A DNA stretch of 64,000 bases, taken from positions 372,001 through 436,000 of the forward strand of contig NZ_CP100350.1 of NCBI RefSeq assembly GCF_024204685.1, given 5' to 3'. Under the pieces are notes generated by a model that ran no database searches, was not told the origin of the DNA, and saw only the letters and a list, made by a program, of their open reading frames with translations. The DNA comes from Gilvimarinus sp. DA14 (GTDB lineage: Bacteria > Pseudomonadota > Gammaproteobacteria > Pseudomonadales > Cellvibrionaceae). The position numbers and the translations under genes were made by a program. Every line of letters begins with the position of its first letter. Within the stretch, counting starts at the first letter, position 1. This document shows, piece after piece, positions 26,939-37,028 of this stretch.

Positions 26939-27840
26939 ATACGGTGGTGTTATTTTTGGCGCTGGCTTTTGCCAGCGCTTTTTCGTTGGCACAGGAAAAC
27001 TCTGAGGCCAATACTGCCGAGGTTTCTGAGGCTGATGCCCGCGCTCGGGTAGAGAGCTTGCAAGAGCCTTTATACAACCCCTTTGTCGAGCGTTATGTGC
27101 TGGACGAGCTCAAGCAGCTGCGCAGCGAAATGGCGCAGCAGCGGGTTGAATTGACAGAGAAAATTGTCGATCGGCAGGTCGAGTCCATCGACCGTGGGGT
27201 TAATTACGCCACCAATACCATCACCTACTTTTTCTATTTGATCGCCGGGGTCAGCTCCATTCTGGTTTTGGTTGGCTGGACATCGGTGCGCGACATCAAA
27301 GAGCGGATGAACAAAATTGCCGATGAAGAAGTCGGTAAGCTGGTGAGTACCTATGAAAAGCGCCTGGAGGCCATTGAGAAACAGCTGACCCAGAAAACTC
27401 GCCACATCGATGCCAACCGGGAAGAGATTGAACGGACCCAGGAGGTGCACGCGCTCTGGTTGCGGGCTGCGCAAGAAACCATGCCGGCTAACAAAATTGC
27501 CGTGTACGATCAAATTCTGGATGTACGGCCGCTAGACTGCGAGGCCTTGACCTACAAAGCCGATGAGGTGCTGGAGTTGGGTGAAGTGCAGTGGGCGATT
27601 AATTTGTGTCAGCAGGCCCTGGCTATTGACGCCGATAACGCCCACGCTTTTTATCAGCTCGCTTGTGCCAAAACCATGCTGGGCAACTACGATCAGGCCA
27701 TTCACTACCTCAGTGAAACCCTAGAGCGCTCTGAGAGCTATCGTGAAACCATGATGGACGACCCGGCTCTGGAGCCATTGCACGAGCTGCCCGAATTCAA
27801 GCAGCTACTTACCTCCAGCACGGCGGAAGCCAACAGCTAA
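26926..27840 (+). CDS. Membrane-anchored TPR protein linked to the ectoine operon
   Basis: The function is not known. The 304-residue product has a signal peptide (LALAFASAFSLAQ), a charged segment, one membrane helix at about 100-119 (TYFFYLIAGVSSILVLVGW), a coiled-coil stretch at about 122-170, and a C-terminal TPR-like region at about 195-265 (CEALTYKADEVLELGEVQWA... AFYQLACAKTMLGNYDQAIHYL). With a cleaved signal peptide the N-terminal part is periplasmic and the TPR part cytoplasmic. The ATG overlaps the end of ask by 13 nt, so it is probably co-translated with the ectoine genes. A role in osmotic sensing or envelope adaptation is only a guess. Confidence 0.8.
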   Translation: MRCLNTVVLFLALAFASAFSLAQENSEANTAEVSEADARARVESLQEPLYNPFVERYVLDELKQLRSEMAQQRVELTEKIVDRQVESIDRGVNYATNTITYFFYLIAGVSSILVLVGWTSVRDIKERMNKIADEEVGKLVSTYEKRLEAIEKQLTQKTRHIDANREEIERTQEVHALWLRAAQETMPANKIAVYDQILDVRPLDCEALTYKADEVLELGEVQWAINLCQQALAIDADNAHAFYQLACAKTMLGNYDQAIHYLSETLERSESYRETMMDDPALEPLHELPEFKQLLTSSTAEANS

Positions 27841-27906
27841 AACCTTATACGCAATCGGTTTGGCGGGTTAGAATGGCGCTTTTGCACAATCTAAGAACTT
27901 GCGTAT

Positions 27907-29913
27907 ATGACTAAACAATTCTCGGTCGAGAGCGCTTTCCAGCCCGCCGGCGATCAGCCCACCGCAATTGCCGAGCTGACTGAGGGGCTGGAGTCGGGGC
28001 TCGCCCATCAAACTCTGCTAGGGGTTACCGGTTCAGGTAAGACCTTCTCTATTGCCCATGTGGTGGCCCGCGCCCAGCGGCCCACTCTGGTCATGGCGCA
28101 CAACAAAACTCTGGCGGCACAGTTGTACGGGGAGTTTAAAGAGTTCTTTCCTCATAACGCCGTAGAGTATTTTGTCTCCTACTACGATTATTATCAGCCC
28201 GAGGCCTATGTGCCTTCGTCGGATACCTTTATTGAAAAAGACGCCTCGGTCAACGAACACATCGAACAGATGCGCCTGTCTGCCACTAAGGCTTTGATGG
28301 AGCGCAAAGACGCCATCGTGATCGCCACTGTGTCGGCTATTTACGGCTTGGGTGACCCCGAGTCTTACCTGAAAATGATTTTGCATCTGGTGCGCGGCGA
28401 CCGTATAGATCAGAGAAAAATTCTCCGGCGCCTGGCCGAGCTGCAATACACCCGTAACGATATGGATTTTCAGCGCGCCACTTATCGGGTGCGCGGTGAT
28501 GTGATTGATATTTTTCCGGCCGACTCAGAATTTGAAGCGGTGAGGGTAGAGCTGTTTGACGATGAGATCGAGCAGATATCTATTTTCGATCCTCTCACCG
28601 GCGAGGTGCTTAGCAAAGTGCCTCGCATGACCATCTATCCCAAATCCCACTATGTGACTCCGCGCGAGCGAATTGTTCAGGCTATTGAAGATATCAAAGT
28701 TGAGCTGGATGAAAGGCTCAAGCAGCTGCGCGACAATGACAAGCTGGTGGAGGCGCAGCGACTAGAGCAGCGCACTCGCTACGATTTGGAGATGATGCAG
28801 GAGCTCGGCTATTGCAACGGCATTGAAAACTACTCGCGCTATCTGTCGGGCCGAGATCCAGGTGAAGCTCCGCCCACACTGTTCGATTACCTGCCAGCAG
28901 AGTCGCTGTTAGTGATTGACGAATCTCATGTTACCGTGCCGCAAATAGGTGCTATGTACAAAGGTGATCGCTCGCGCAAAGAAACTCTGGTGGAGTATGG
29001 CTTTCGTTTGCCGTCGGCCCTCGACAATCGCCCAATGCGCTTTGATGAATGGGAGGCGAGGGCGCCGCAGATGATCTTTGTCTCGGCCACTCCCGGCCCC
29101 TACGAAAACGAGCACGCCGGACAGGTGGTAGAGCAGGTAGTGCGCCCCACGGGGCTGGTGGATCCGCAAGTGGAGATCCGGCCGGCCTCAACGCAGGTGG
29201 ATGATGTTTTGTCGGAGCTAAAGCGCCGGGTCGAAGCCGATGAGCGGGTGTTAATTACCGTGCTTACTAAGCGTATGGCGGAAGATTTAACTGAGTATCT
29301 GACCGAGCAAGGTGTTCGAGTACGCTACCTGCACTCGGATATCGATACCGTCGAACGAGTGGAAATTATACGCGACCTGCGTCTCGGTGAGTTCGACGTA
29401 CTGGTGGGCATTAACCTGTTGCGCGAGGGGCTGGATATGCCCGAAGTGTCACTGGTGGCTATTTTCGATGCCGATAAAGAGGGTTTTCTGCGCTCTGATC
29501 GCTCGCTTATTCAAACCATTGGTCGGGCCGCGCGCAACGTGAACGGTAAAGCTATTCTCTACGCCGATCGTATTACCGGCTCGATGCAGCGCGCTTTGGA
29601 TGAAACCGAACGTCGTCGCGAAAAACAAATTCAGCACAATCTGGAGCATGGCATTACGCCCCAGGGTATTCGTAAAAATGTGGCGGATATTCTCGAAGGC
29701 GCGCAAGTGCCAGGAGCAGGTCTGAAAGGCCGTCGCAAGTCGGATAAACGCGGCGCCTCCGAAACCGTTGTGATCGCCGAGGGCGGCGATGTGTTTAAGC
29801 ACATTGAGCGTTTGGAAAACGAAATGATGAAAGCGGCCAAAGATCTCGAGTTTGAAAAAGCCGCTGCGCTGCGCGATCAGATTCAAACTCTCAAGCATCA
29901 GGCGGCCGGCTAG
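27907..29913 (+). CDS. uvrB: Excinuclease ABC subunit B
   Basis: UvrB is the damage-verification helicase of nucleotide excision repair, working with UvrA and UvrC. The 668-residue protein has the Walker A loop GVTGSGKTF, the beta-hairpin region [21 protein letters not shown], the DESHV helicase motif II, and the motif VI region [12 protein letters not shown]. The C-terminal UVR domain is at [14 protein letters not shown]. The ATG is in a 66-nt gap after the TPR gene, which also contains a TAGAAT -10-like box at 27869-27874. I saw no LexA box near it. Confidence 0.97.
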   Translation: MTKQFSVESAFQPAGDQPTAIAELTEGLESGLAHQTLLGVTGSGKTFSIAHVVARAQRPTLVMAHNKTLAAQLYGEFKEFFPHNAVEYFVSYYDYYQPEAYVPSSDTFIEKDASVNEHIEQMRLSATKALMERKDAIVIATVSAIYGLGDPESYLKMILHLVRGDRIDQRKILRRLAELQYTRNDMDFQRATYRVRGDVIDIFPADSEFEAVRVELFDDEIEQISIFDPLTGEVLSKVPRMTIYPKSHYVTPRERIVQAIEDIKVELDERLKQLRDNDKLVEAQRLEQRTRYDLEMMQELGYCNGIENYSRYLSGRDPGEAPPTLFDYLPAESLLVIDESHVTVPQIGAMYKGDRSRKETLVEYGFRLPSALDNRPMRFDEWEARAPQMIFVSATPGPYENEHAGQVVEQVVRPTGLVDPQVEIRPASTQVDDVLSELKRRVEADERVLITVLTKRMAEDLTEYLTEQGVRVRYLHSDIDTVERVEIIRDLRLGEFDVLVGINLLREGLDMPEVSLVAIFDADKEGFLRSDRSLIQTIGRAARNVNGKAILYADRITGSMQRALDETERRREKQIQHNLEHGITPQGIRKNVADILEGAQVPGAGLKGRRKSDKRGASETVVIAEGGDVFKHIERLENEMMKAAKDLEFEKAAALRDQIQTLKHQAAG

Positions 29914-29941
29914 GGGCTCAAAAAGCAGGTACGTAAAAGAG

Positions 29942-32506
29942 TTAAAACTCTTCCACTACCAGGCGTATGCCAATATCTGTGTGGTAGGTATGCTGTGGTT
30001 GAAAACGGCGGCTATAAGTATTCACAGCCTCGGCATCGTCGTTCATTGAGCCGCCTCTGACCACACGGGCGGGGCAGTTTTCCTGCTGGTAAGCTGTGGT
30101 GGCAGTGGTGGCATTGTCATAGTTATCGCGGTAGCAATCTGCTACCCATTCGGCGACATTACCCGCGGTGTCGTACAGGCCAAACTCATTGGCCGCAAAG
30201 CTGCCCACAGGGGCCGTCTCACCGCGAAACAATCCCGTATACTCGCTGTCGCAGTGGCGACGACAGTTGGCTTTGCCGCCGGCGTCCTCCGGATTGTCCC
30301 CCCACCAGTAAGCGGTATTTTTACCGGCCTTGGCAGCGTATTCCCACTCGGCTTCGGTGGGTAAGCGGTAATTTTTGCCGGTCTGCTGGCTTAACCATTG
30401 GGCATATAGCTGCGCTTCTTCCCAGCTAACATTAATCACGGGTCTTTGTTCGCGCCCCCAGCGATTATCGCCAGGCAAAGGCATGGATTGATGCCTGGCA
30501 AAACGCTCATATTCGGCGAAGGTTATTTCGTATTTGCTGACTGCGATGGGGCTGTCCAGTACCACTGGGTGAATGGGGCTGGCTGAGGTTTCCGGGCCGC
30601 CCATGTTAAACCGTCCAGCGGGAATCACGGTCATTAACGGGCCTTTACCACCACTGGCCAGAGAGTCTTGAAATTCACTGCCTGGCTCGCGTGAAGGGGA
30701 CAGGGTGACGGGCAGCTCAAGATTCTGGTCTTTCAGTTGGGTCCAGCGTAAATATCTCCGATGCCCTGGTGCTGTGACTTCGATTTGATATGACCCGGGA
30801 GGCAGGGCAATACCATCGCGGTATTTCTCGCGAATATTCATGATCCGCACCCGTGCGTTGGCGGGGGTGGCTTGTACCGTCAGGGTAAAGCTTGCCTTAT
30901 CGCTAGGGCTATCGGTGCTGGCCTGCGCTGAGCGGTCATTCTGCTTCGGGCCTGTTTGTTCCGGGTTTATGTTTGCAGGGACAGAAAGTTGTGTGGCATT
31001 AAAGCCGCCTGGCTCACCCCTGCCTTCCACCGCCGGCGCGGCACTAGCCTTGCCAAGGCTCTGCGCCACCGCTTCGCGGGCAGGGGAGGATTGTGCCGCG
31101 TCAACGCTCGACAAGGTATTTAACTCTGCAGTTGGGGGATTTGCGAAAGAGGCGACGGGTTGGTCTTGCCCCTGTGGCGCGAATGTCGGGCGATTGACCT
31201 GTTGCTGATCTTGGGTGGACATGACTGCACTCGCCGCGCTGGAGCTCTGCGCTTGTGAGGCAGCACTGCTCAGTGGTGAACTCTGGCCGGAAGTTGGCTC
31301 GTTCACCTGCACGACAGCTGGCGGATTAGAATCGATCTGGCTTGCTGACCCCTGCCAGATCAACAAGATCAACGCGATCACACAAACACCACAGGCCGCA
31401 ACAATCGCCTGTCTGTGACGCAGCGGCAATTCTCGCCAGGCCAATAGCCAGCCATTGCTCTGCAGCTGAGGATGTACCTTGGTGGCGACCAGAGTGTTTT
31501 GCTGGGTCAGGCGATCGCCGGAATCCTGCTGTTGTGCCTGTTGTCGGTAGAAGCCGCGCGCTTTGCTAAAGCGCATTGAACCTAGCAGGCTTGCACTGGT
31601 GTTTAGCGTGTTTTTCAAGCCGGATTGGGTACGTCTTAGCAGCACGTTGAGTAAGTTGCCTAACTGGCTGGCGATACTACCGGACGAGGATAAAAAGTCA
31701 TTGCCTTGCTCGCGCATTTGCAGTTGCAGCAGGTCAATGTCGCTGACCAGCTCACGGCCTTGCTGGTAGCGCTTGGCCGGGTCTTTATCCAGCAGTTTGT
31801 CCAATATCGGCTGAAAACGAATGTACTGGGCAGGAAGTGTGGGGAGTGGTGAGGCCAGGTGTTTGAGGGCAATGGCTACCGCTTCTTCGCCCTGATAGGG
31901 GACTGCGCCGGTGAGCATTTCGTAAAATACTATGCCCAGACTATAAAGGTCTGAGCGCGCATCCACGGCTTTACCGCGGGTTTGTTCTGGGCTCATGTAA
32001 TGCGGCGTACCCACTACGGTACCCGCGTGGGTTGCGCGTGAGTTTAATGACTGAGCCCTTGCTACACCAAAATCGGTGAGTACGGCTGAACCGTCGTCGC
32101 GGAACAATACGTTCTCTGGTTTGATATCCCGGTGCACGTAACCCTTTTCGTGCGCGTGATCCAGCGCTGCGCCAATTTCCTTTAAAATTTTCAAAGCCGC
32201 GGCAGCGTCAATGCCGGCGAGCATTTTGTCGTGAATTGACCCGCCTGGCAGGTAATCCATGGCGATGTAATTCAAATTGTCGTGCTTGCCGATATCGTAA
32301 ATCGAGACAATGTGTGGGTGCGACAATTGGCCCACGATATTGGCCTCGCGCTGAAAGCGTTCGCTAAAGCTGGGGTCCCCATTGAGCGCCGGTGACATTA
32401 CCTTCAGGGCCACTACGCGGCCGACGCTTTCCTGAATAGCCAGGTATACGGTAGACATGCCGCCGTGATTTATTTTGCGAATTATTCTGTAGCCAGGAAT
32501 CTGCAT
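29942..32506 (-). CDS. Transmembrane Ser/Thr kinase with PEGA and FGE-like ectodomain
   Basis: This is a Hanks-type protein kinase of the PpkA/PknB kind. The kinase domain (about 6-270) has the glycine loop near 14-19, Lys35, HRDIKPEN with catalytic Asp127, and DFG at 145-147, so it should be active. A juxtamembrane region, one membrane helix (about 366-386), a long Ser/Gln/Pro-rich linker, a PEGA-like domain (about 540-610) and a formylglycine-generating-enzyme/sulfatase-modifying fold (about 625-854; RLPTEAEWEYAA, NVAEW, RGGSM) follow. The ectodomain is probably a non-catalytic binding or sensing module. The gene follows a PP2C phosphatase gene by 6 nt. Confidence 0.92.
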   Translation of the reverse strand: MQIPGYRIIRKINHGGMSTVYLAIQESVGRVVALKVMSPALNGDPSFSERFQREANIVGQLSHPHIVSIYDIGKHDNLNYIAMDYLPGGSIHDKMLAGIDAAAALKILKEIGAALDHAHEKGYVHRDIKPENVLFRDDGSAVLTDFGVARAQSLNSRATHAGTVVGTPHYMSPEQTRGKAVDARSDLYSLGIVFYEMLTGAVPYQGEEAVAIALKHLASPLPTLPAQYIRFQPILDKLLDKDPAKRYQQGRELVSDIDLLQLQMREQGNDFLSSSGSIASQLGNLLNVLLRRTQSGLKNTLNTSASLLGSMRFSKARGFYRQQAQQQDSGDRLTQQNTLVATKVHPQLQSNGWLLAWRELPLRHRQAIVAACGVCVIALILLIWQGSASQIDSNPPAVVQVNEPTSGQSSPLSSAASQAQSSSAASAVMSTQDQQQVNRPTFAPQGQDQPVASFANPPTAELNTLSSVDAAQSSPAREAVAQSLGKASAAPAVEGRGEPGGFNATQLSVPANINPEQTGPKQNDRSAQASTDSPSDKASFTLTVQATPANARVRIMNIREKYRDGIALPPGSYQIEVTAPGHRRYLRWTQLKDQNLELPVTLSPSREPGSEFQDSLASGGKGPLMTVIPAGRFNMGGPETSASPIHPVVLDSPIAVSKYEITFAEYERFARHQSMPLPGDNRWGREQRPVINVSWEEAQLYAQWLSQQTGKNYRLPTEAEWEYAAKAGKNTAYWWGDNPEDAGGKANCRRHCDSEYTGLFRGETAPVGSFAANEFGLYDTAGNVAEWVADCYRDNYDNATTATTAYQQENCPARVVRGGSMNDDAEAVNTYSRRFQPQHTYHTDIGIRLVVEEF

Positions 32507-32512
32507 GTCGGT

Positions 32513-33367
32513 TTAGAAAATCGTCCAGTAAAGCAGTGCGAACAGCACCAACAAAGCGAGGGTGTAGATAATGGCATCCAGACGGCGGCTATGAGTAAAT
32601 ATCGGCACCCAGTGTGCCAATGCTGCCCGCATGCTAGGTTTGGGTTGACTGGGGGCGGCGATGACTTGCACCGTAATGTTATCCCGGCCACCGGCATTGA
32701 GAGCGGCTTTTACCAGCTCTCGGGTGGCCTGATCTGGGGTGCGGTAGCGCTGTAAAATAGCGCTAATTTCCGCGTGGCTAAGTTCATCGGTTAGTCCGTC
32801 GCTGCACAACAGCAACCATTGTTCTGGCTGCCAGGGGCGGGTCAGTGAATCAACCCTGACGGTTTCCATTTCCTGCGAGCCGAGACACTGCGTGATGATG
32901 TTTTTATCCGGGTGACTCTCGGCATCGATGGAATTAATAGCGCCGCTCTCGAGTAGCATTTGAACATAAGAGTGGTCGGTGGTCAGTGCCTGCAAGCCCA
33001 GCTCGGGGGTGAATTGATAGGCGCGACTGTCGCCCACCCAGGCAATTTCAAAGTTCTCGCCGTGGTGTTTGAGGGCTACAATGGTCGAGCCCATGCCCTC
33101 GGCGCCTATGCCATTTGCCGCTGCATCTAAAATAGCCTGATGGGCGCGTTGGATGGACTCTGACAGAGGAAGGTCCGGGTACTTGGCGAGGGTGTCGCGC
33201 ACTATGGCACTGGCTACTTCACCGGCGTCGTGGCCGCCCATGCCGTCGGCTACCATCCACAAATCCTGAGCGGGCAAGCTTAAGAAGCAGTCCTCGTTAT
33301 TGCTTCTCTTGCTGCCCGGATTGGTCATCGAGCTTGAATCCAGTTCTGGCATAGCTGGCGCTTTCAT
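32513..33367 (-). CDS. PP2C-type Ser/Thr protein phosphatase, membrane-tailed
   Basis: This is a PPM-family phosphatase that should reverse phosphorylation by the kinase encoded 6 nt downstream. The 284-residue protein has the metal-binding motifs NPGSKRSNNEDC and MVADGMGGHDAGEVAS, then WVGDSRAYQF, LCSDGLTDEL and GRDNITVQVI, all in family order. A C-terminal hydrophobic helix (IIYTLALLVLFALLYW) would anchor it in the inner membrane next to the kinase. Kinase/phosphatase pairs of this type (PpkA/PppA) often serve type VI secretion, but no secretion genes are in the window. Confidence 0.93.
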   Translation of the reverse strand: MKAPAMPELDSSSMTNPGSKRSNNEDCFLSLPAQDLWMVADGMGGHDAGEVASAIVRDTLAKYPDLPLSESIQRAHQAILDAAANGIGAEGMGSTIVALKHHGENFEIAWVGDSRAYQFTPELGLQALTTDHSYVQMLLESGAINSIDAESHPDKNIITQCLGSQEMETVRVDSLTRPWQPEQWLLLCSDGLTDELSHAEISAILQRYRTPDQATRELVKAALNAGGRDNITVQVIAAPSQPKPSMRAALAHWVPIFTHSRRLDAIIYTLALLVLFALLYWTIF

Positions 33368-33505
33368 CCCGGTTATGGCTTTACGTCAGAGTGTACAAGC
33401 CATATTACTCCATCGGTTATTGTTGTGGGCGGGACTCAATTGGTGTTTTACGCAATTTTGCGCCCGCCGTTTCTTGTCTGTCCTTGTGCGATAACTCGCG
33501 CCAGT

Positions 33506-36448
33506 TTACAGGTTTTTTATTTCCAGCCCCATAGTTTCTGCGGCCTGTTTTGCCGCTCCGGGAATGACGGCGGCAATACTTGCACGCTCCGGGCGTAAGT
33601 AGGTTTGTGCCACACGTTTCAGATCGTCCTCGGTAACCTCGAGTACTCGGGCGCGGAAGGACTCACGTTTGGCGCGGCTGCGACCAAACAGCTCGGCGTG
33701 AAACGTTTGCTTGGCTTCGCCTGCGGGTGAGGCGGGCTTGTCGATACTGCTAATTATGCCGAGGATGGACTGCTCAATCTCATCCGCGTCGATGGGCTCT
33801 TGCATAACCCACTGCACCGATTGGTCAAAATCGGCCAGGGTTTCGGCAAAGCGCGGATCTCGGTAGGAGAAAAACCGAAAGGCGCCGCTGTTGTTGTCTT
33901 GACTCGCGCCACCGCCGTAAGCGCCGCCTTGCTCGCGGATGCGAGTGTGCAAAAAGCCATTGCGTAACACCCCCGCCAGAACCGTCAAAGCCGGGGCATC
34001 GGCATGATCCGAGGCGACGGTAGGGTAGGCCTTGGCGCAAAAGTTTACTTGAGTGTTGGTTATCCAGGCTTGTTTTATTTGCTTTTCGGTAGGTTCGAAT
34101 GACAGCGGATCTACAGCCGCTAGCGGAGCCTCTTGCCACACCTCGCCCAATTGCGTGCGCATGCTATCCAGCTGTTCGGGCTCCGCCACCAGCAATAGTT
34201 GGCGCGGTGCCTGCGCTAGCTTTTGATGTAATCGTTCAAGTTTGCTAGCCAGCTTTGCCCGTCCTTCGCTAGTGGCGTTGGCGTTATCCAGGGCGATCAA
34301 GCGTGCTATTGCCTCCAGGCCGCCCAGTTCATGAGACAAGCGCGCCGAGGGTGAAATACCTGCCGCCGCCGCGGTCATCGCCAAACTGTGGCCATTGCCG
34401 GTAATGGATTGCTCGCGACGTGCGCGCGCCTGGGCAATAAGCTCGCGTAGCCGTTCGTGCTCGTCGAAGCGGGCAAGGTTAAAAGTATTGCTCATCAGCT
34501 GTGCACAGGCTTGGGAGTTGCGCGCTAACGCCTTGGCTGAAAGCGTCAGGTAGGCGGCAGTGTTCTGCGGGTCAGTGCCGTCGCTGCGAATCGCAACCCG
34601 TGCACTAATGGCGCCCACTAACTCTGCCTGGCGCTCTTGCACTGCCAAATAATCCAAGTCGCCGTGTCCGACTTCGGTCAGGCACATACAGTAGAGTGCC
34701 AGTAATTGTTGTTCGCTTTCGTCAAGCTCGGGCAGTTGCACCACCAGCTGCTGATAGACCAAGCCGTTGGTGCCCACGCCGTAGCGGCGCAGCGGGTAGT
34801 CACCCAGGTTTTCGTGACTGCCTGCGGTGTAGGGCATGGTGGCGGGAATGTCTTGCAGGGTTACTTTGGGCAGAATGCTGTCGTCGTCTTTTTGCTCCTG
34901 ACGCTCCAGCAGCGCCCGGGCTTGCTGCACAATGGCCTGGGACTGTTGCTCGCTTAACGCGTTTTTAATAGCTGCCAGACGCTCGGTTTCGGCCTGCTGC
35001 ATTCGAGCGCCCATTGCCGTATCCGGGCGTAGCGTAAGCGTGACGCGGTGCGAATTTTCTAAGAACAGTTCGCGTATCTTGCGCTGGACAAAATCTGCTT
35101 GCGATACTTTGGCCCGCAAACTGGCCAGCGCGCTGTCCAGGTCCAGCTGGGCGATGGGGTCGCCGCGATGGGTGGCGGCTGTAAGTGCAGTCATAATCAA
35201 CTGCAAGCCATAGGGGAAGCCATCACCGCCGATTTCGCGCTGGGATAGCTCTAGCTGGTGCAGCGACGATTCCACCGCCGAAGCGGGCACCCCGTCACGC
35301 GCGACTTGCTCGAGGGTCTCGAAAATCAGCTTTTCTACCTCTCTGGTCGCGTCTCCGGCGCAGCCCTCCAGGCCGCAGACGAAGCTCATTTCGTATTGGC
35401 TGTCATCCAAGCCGCACAAGGGGGATGGCGCATGCCCGAGGTCGGATTGCTCCAGCGCTTTTTGCAGAGGAGAGGCGCTGTTGTCCAGTAACACACTGGC
35501 GATTAGATGCGCCTCGAGGGCGGCTTCTAAATCTGTTGCTTCTTCCAGTAGCCAGCCGACCACGATATGGGTTTTACGGTGTGCGCTGTCGTCTTCAGTG
35601 TCGCCGGCATCCAAAGGGTAGGCGTCTTCAACCCGAATAGGGCTGTGCAGACGCTTAAGAGGCGAAACGGCGATTTTATGATCCAATGCATCGAAGCTAC
35701 TAAGGGCTTGCTCGTGAAATCGGGCTTGATGCTCGACGGCATCAATATCGCCGTAGGTCATAAAAATAGCATTACTGGGATGATAATGGCTGCGGTAAAA
35801 CGCCAGTAGCTGCTCGTAGGTCAAGTCGGGGATATGTTCGGGGTCGCCGCCACTGTTGTAGTGATAGGTGTTGCTGGGAAATAAATGACTTGATAATTTC
35901 TGCCACAACTGCGCAGGTACTGAGCTCATGGCGCCTTTCATTTCATTGTATACAACCCCTTTATAGACCAGTTCTGATTCGGGGTTGTCTGCCTCGGCAA
36001 ATTCCAGGCGATGCCCCTCCTGGGCAAAATCCAGCGGGTCTAAGGAGGCGAAGAAAACCGCATCCAGATAGACATCTAGCAGGTTGTCAAAATCTTTGCG
36101 GTTTTGGCTGGCAAACGGGTAAGCGGTCCAGTCAGAGCTGGTAAACGCGTTCATAAATGTGTTCAAAGAACGCCGGGTCATCATAAAAAATGGGTCGCGC
36201 ACCGGATACTTGGCGCTGCCACATAAAGCGGTATGTTCCAGAATATGCGCTACCCCGGTCGAGTTTTGTGGCACTGTGCGAAGTGCCACTAAAAAAACGT
36301 TCTCGCTGTTATCGGCGGCCAGATGAATATGCTGGGCGCCGGTAGCGTCATGGCGGTAAAGTTCAACCCGCAGCTTCAGGGCGTCTAAGTGAACACTGCG
36401 CTCTAAGGTAAAGGCGGGGTGGGCGTTGCTCATATTTTGCTCACTCAT
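33506..36448 (-). CDS. M16C-family zinc metallopeptidase (presequence protease-like)
   Basis: This 980-residue protein belongs to the insulinase-like M16C group that degrades peptides in a closed chamber. The inverted zinc motif HILEH is at residues 68-72, followed by a downstream Glu in the GVVYNEMKGAMSS segment; the late region GGAYGGGASQDNN belongs to the second half of the chamber. The reading frame runs up to 36664, but its first 72 codons overlap the DTW gene and show no family similarity, so I took ATG 36448. A second ATG at 36433 is equally possible. No signal peptide is seen, so it is likely cytoplasmic. It begins 4 nt after the DTW gene. Confidence 0.9.
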   Translation of the reverse strand: MSEQNMSNAHPAFTLERSVHLDALKLRVELYRHDATGAQHIHLAADNSENVFLVALRTVPQNSTGVAHILEHTALCGSAKYPVRDPFFMMTRRSLNTFMNAFTSSDWTAYPFASQNRKDFDNLLDVYLDAVFFASLDPLDFAQEGHRLEFAEADNPESELVYKGVVYNEMKGAMSSVPAQLWQKLSSHLFPSNTYHYNSGGDPEHIPDLTYEQLLAFYRSHYHPSNAIFMTYGDIDAVEHQARFHEQALSSFDALDHKIAVSPLKRLHSPIRVEDAYPLDAGDTEDDSAHRKTHIVVGWLLEEATDLEAALEAHLIASVLLDNSASPLQKALEQSDLGHAPSPLCGLDDSQYEMSFVCGLEGCAGDATREVEKLIFETLEQVARDGVPASAVESSLHQLELSQREIGGDGFPYGLQLIMTALTAATHRGDPIAQLDLDSALASLRAKVSQADFVQRKIRELFLENSHRVTLTLRPDTAMGARMQQAETERLAAIKNALSEQQSQAIVQQARALLERQEQKDDDSILPKVTLQDIPATMPYTAGSHENLGDYPLRRYGVGTNGLVYQQLVVQLPELDESEQQLLALYCMCLTEVGHGDLDYLAVQERQAELVGAISARVAIRSDGTDPQNTAAYLTLSAKALARNSQACAQLMSNTFNLARFDEHERLRELIAQARARREQSITGNGHSLAMTAAAAGISPSARLSHELGGLEAIARLIALDNANATSEGRAKLASKLERLHQKLAQAPRQLLLVAEPEQLDSMRTQLGEVWQEAPLAAVDPLSFEPTEKQIKQAWITNTQVNFCAKAYPTVASDHADAPALTVLAGVLRNGFLHTRIREQGGAYGGGASQDNNSGAFRFFSYRDPRFAETLADFDQSVQWVMQEPIDADEIEQSILGIISSIDKPASPAGEAKQTFHAELFGRSRAKRESFRARVLEVTEDDLKRVAQTYLRPERASIAAVIPGAAKQAAETMGLEIKNL

Positions 36449-36452
36449 TACG

Positions 36453-37028
36453 TTAACTTCTGTTGGGGTCATAGCTGACCAGCTTGTCGATAAAGCGATC
36501 AAAAGAGTGCAATAGCGGGAGATATTTAGTCTCGGAGCTTTCCAGTTGCTGCAAAGCGTAACAACTTGCCTCCAGAGTGGAAAGCTGGTGAGGGTTTTTC
36601 GCCTGTCGTATGCGGTAGTTGCTTTGCGTGTTGCTGGTAATGGATAAACGCGGCAGCGCGCCAAGAGCCGGATTTAAAAAAAGCATTTTGCGGCTCTTGC
36701 GCCAGTTGGCATCGATAATCACCAGTGTATCAGGACATGTACCTGGCACGCTCACAGGCACGCAATAATCGGCTGTTTCTGGATAGAGCAACACGGCATT
36801 TTCTAAAAAGGGATTGAGCTCGGCGCCTCGAAACTGTTCGCCGATCAAAAGCTGCGAATTTTGCAGCGAGCGGTGCAGTAACTCGCCGGTATTCTTGGGG
36901 TGACCGGCTTCATCCGGGTGTTGCAAAATCAATGCGAAAGTATGGTTCTCGGTGGGTGCCACAAACGCGCATAAACAGCGCTGCAGAGGCCTGCCGCATT
37001 GCGGACACAAGATGCGTTTAGCGCTCAC
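36453..37028 (-). CDS. DTW-domain tRNA-uridine aminocarboxypropyltransferase (TapT-like)
   Basis: DTW-domain enzymes of the TapT/YfiP type use S-adenosylmethionine to make acp3U in tRNA. The product begins VSAKRILCPQCGRPLQRCLC, a zinc-binding Cys cluster typical of the family, and ends with the NPHQLSTLEASCYAL segment. The name-giving D-x-T-W motif reads DANW here, with Asn in place of Thr. The longer frame to 37283 is only a shadow of the GIY-YIG gene, so the GTG at 37028 is taken; it overlaps that gene by 11 nt and has no real ribosome site, implying coupling. This gives 191 residues. Confidence 0.85.
   Translation of the reverse strand: MSAKRILCPQCGRPLQRCLCAFVAPTENHTFALILQHPDEAGHPKNTGELLHRSLQNSQLLIGEQFRGAELNPFLENAVLLYPETADYCVPVSVPGTCPDTLVIIDANWRKSRKMLFLNPALGALPRLSITSNTQSNYRIRQAKNPHQLSTLEASCYALQQLESSETKYLPLLHSFDRFIDKLVSYDPNRS

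Noticed and set aside
36449-36664. N-terminal 72-codon extension of the M16C peptidase
   Set aside because: It overlaps the DTW gene in another frame and contains none of the conserved M16C text.
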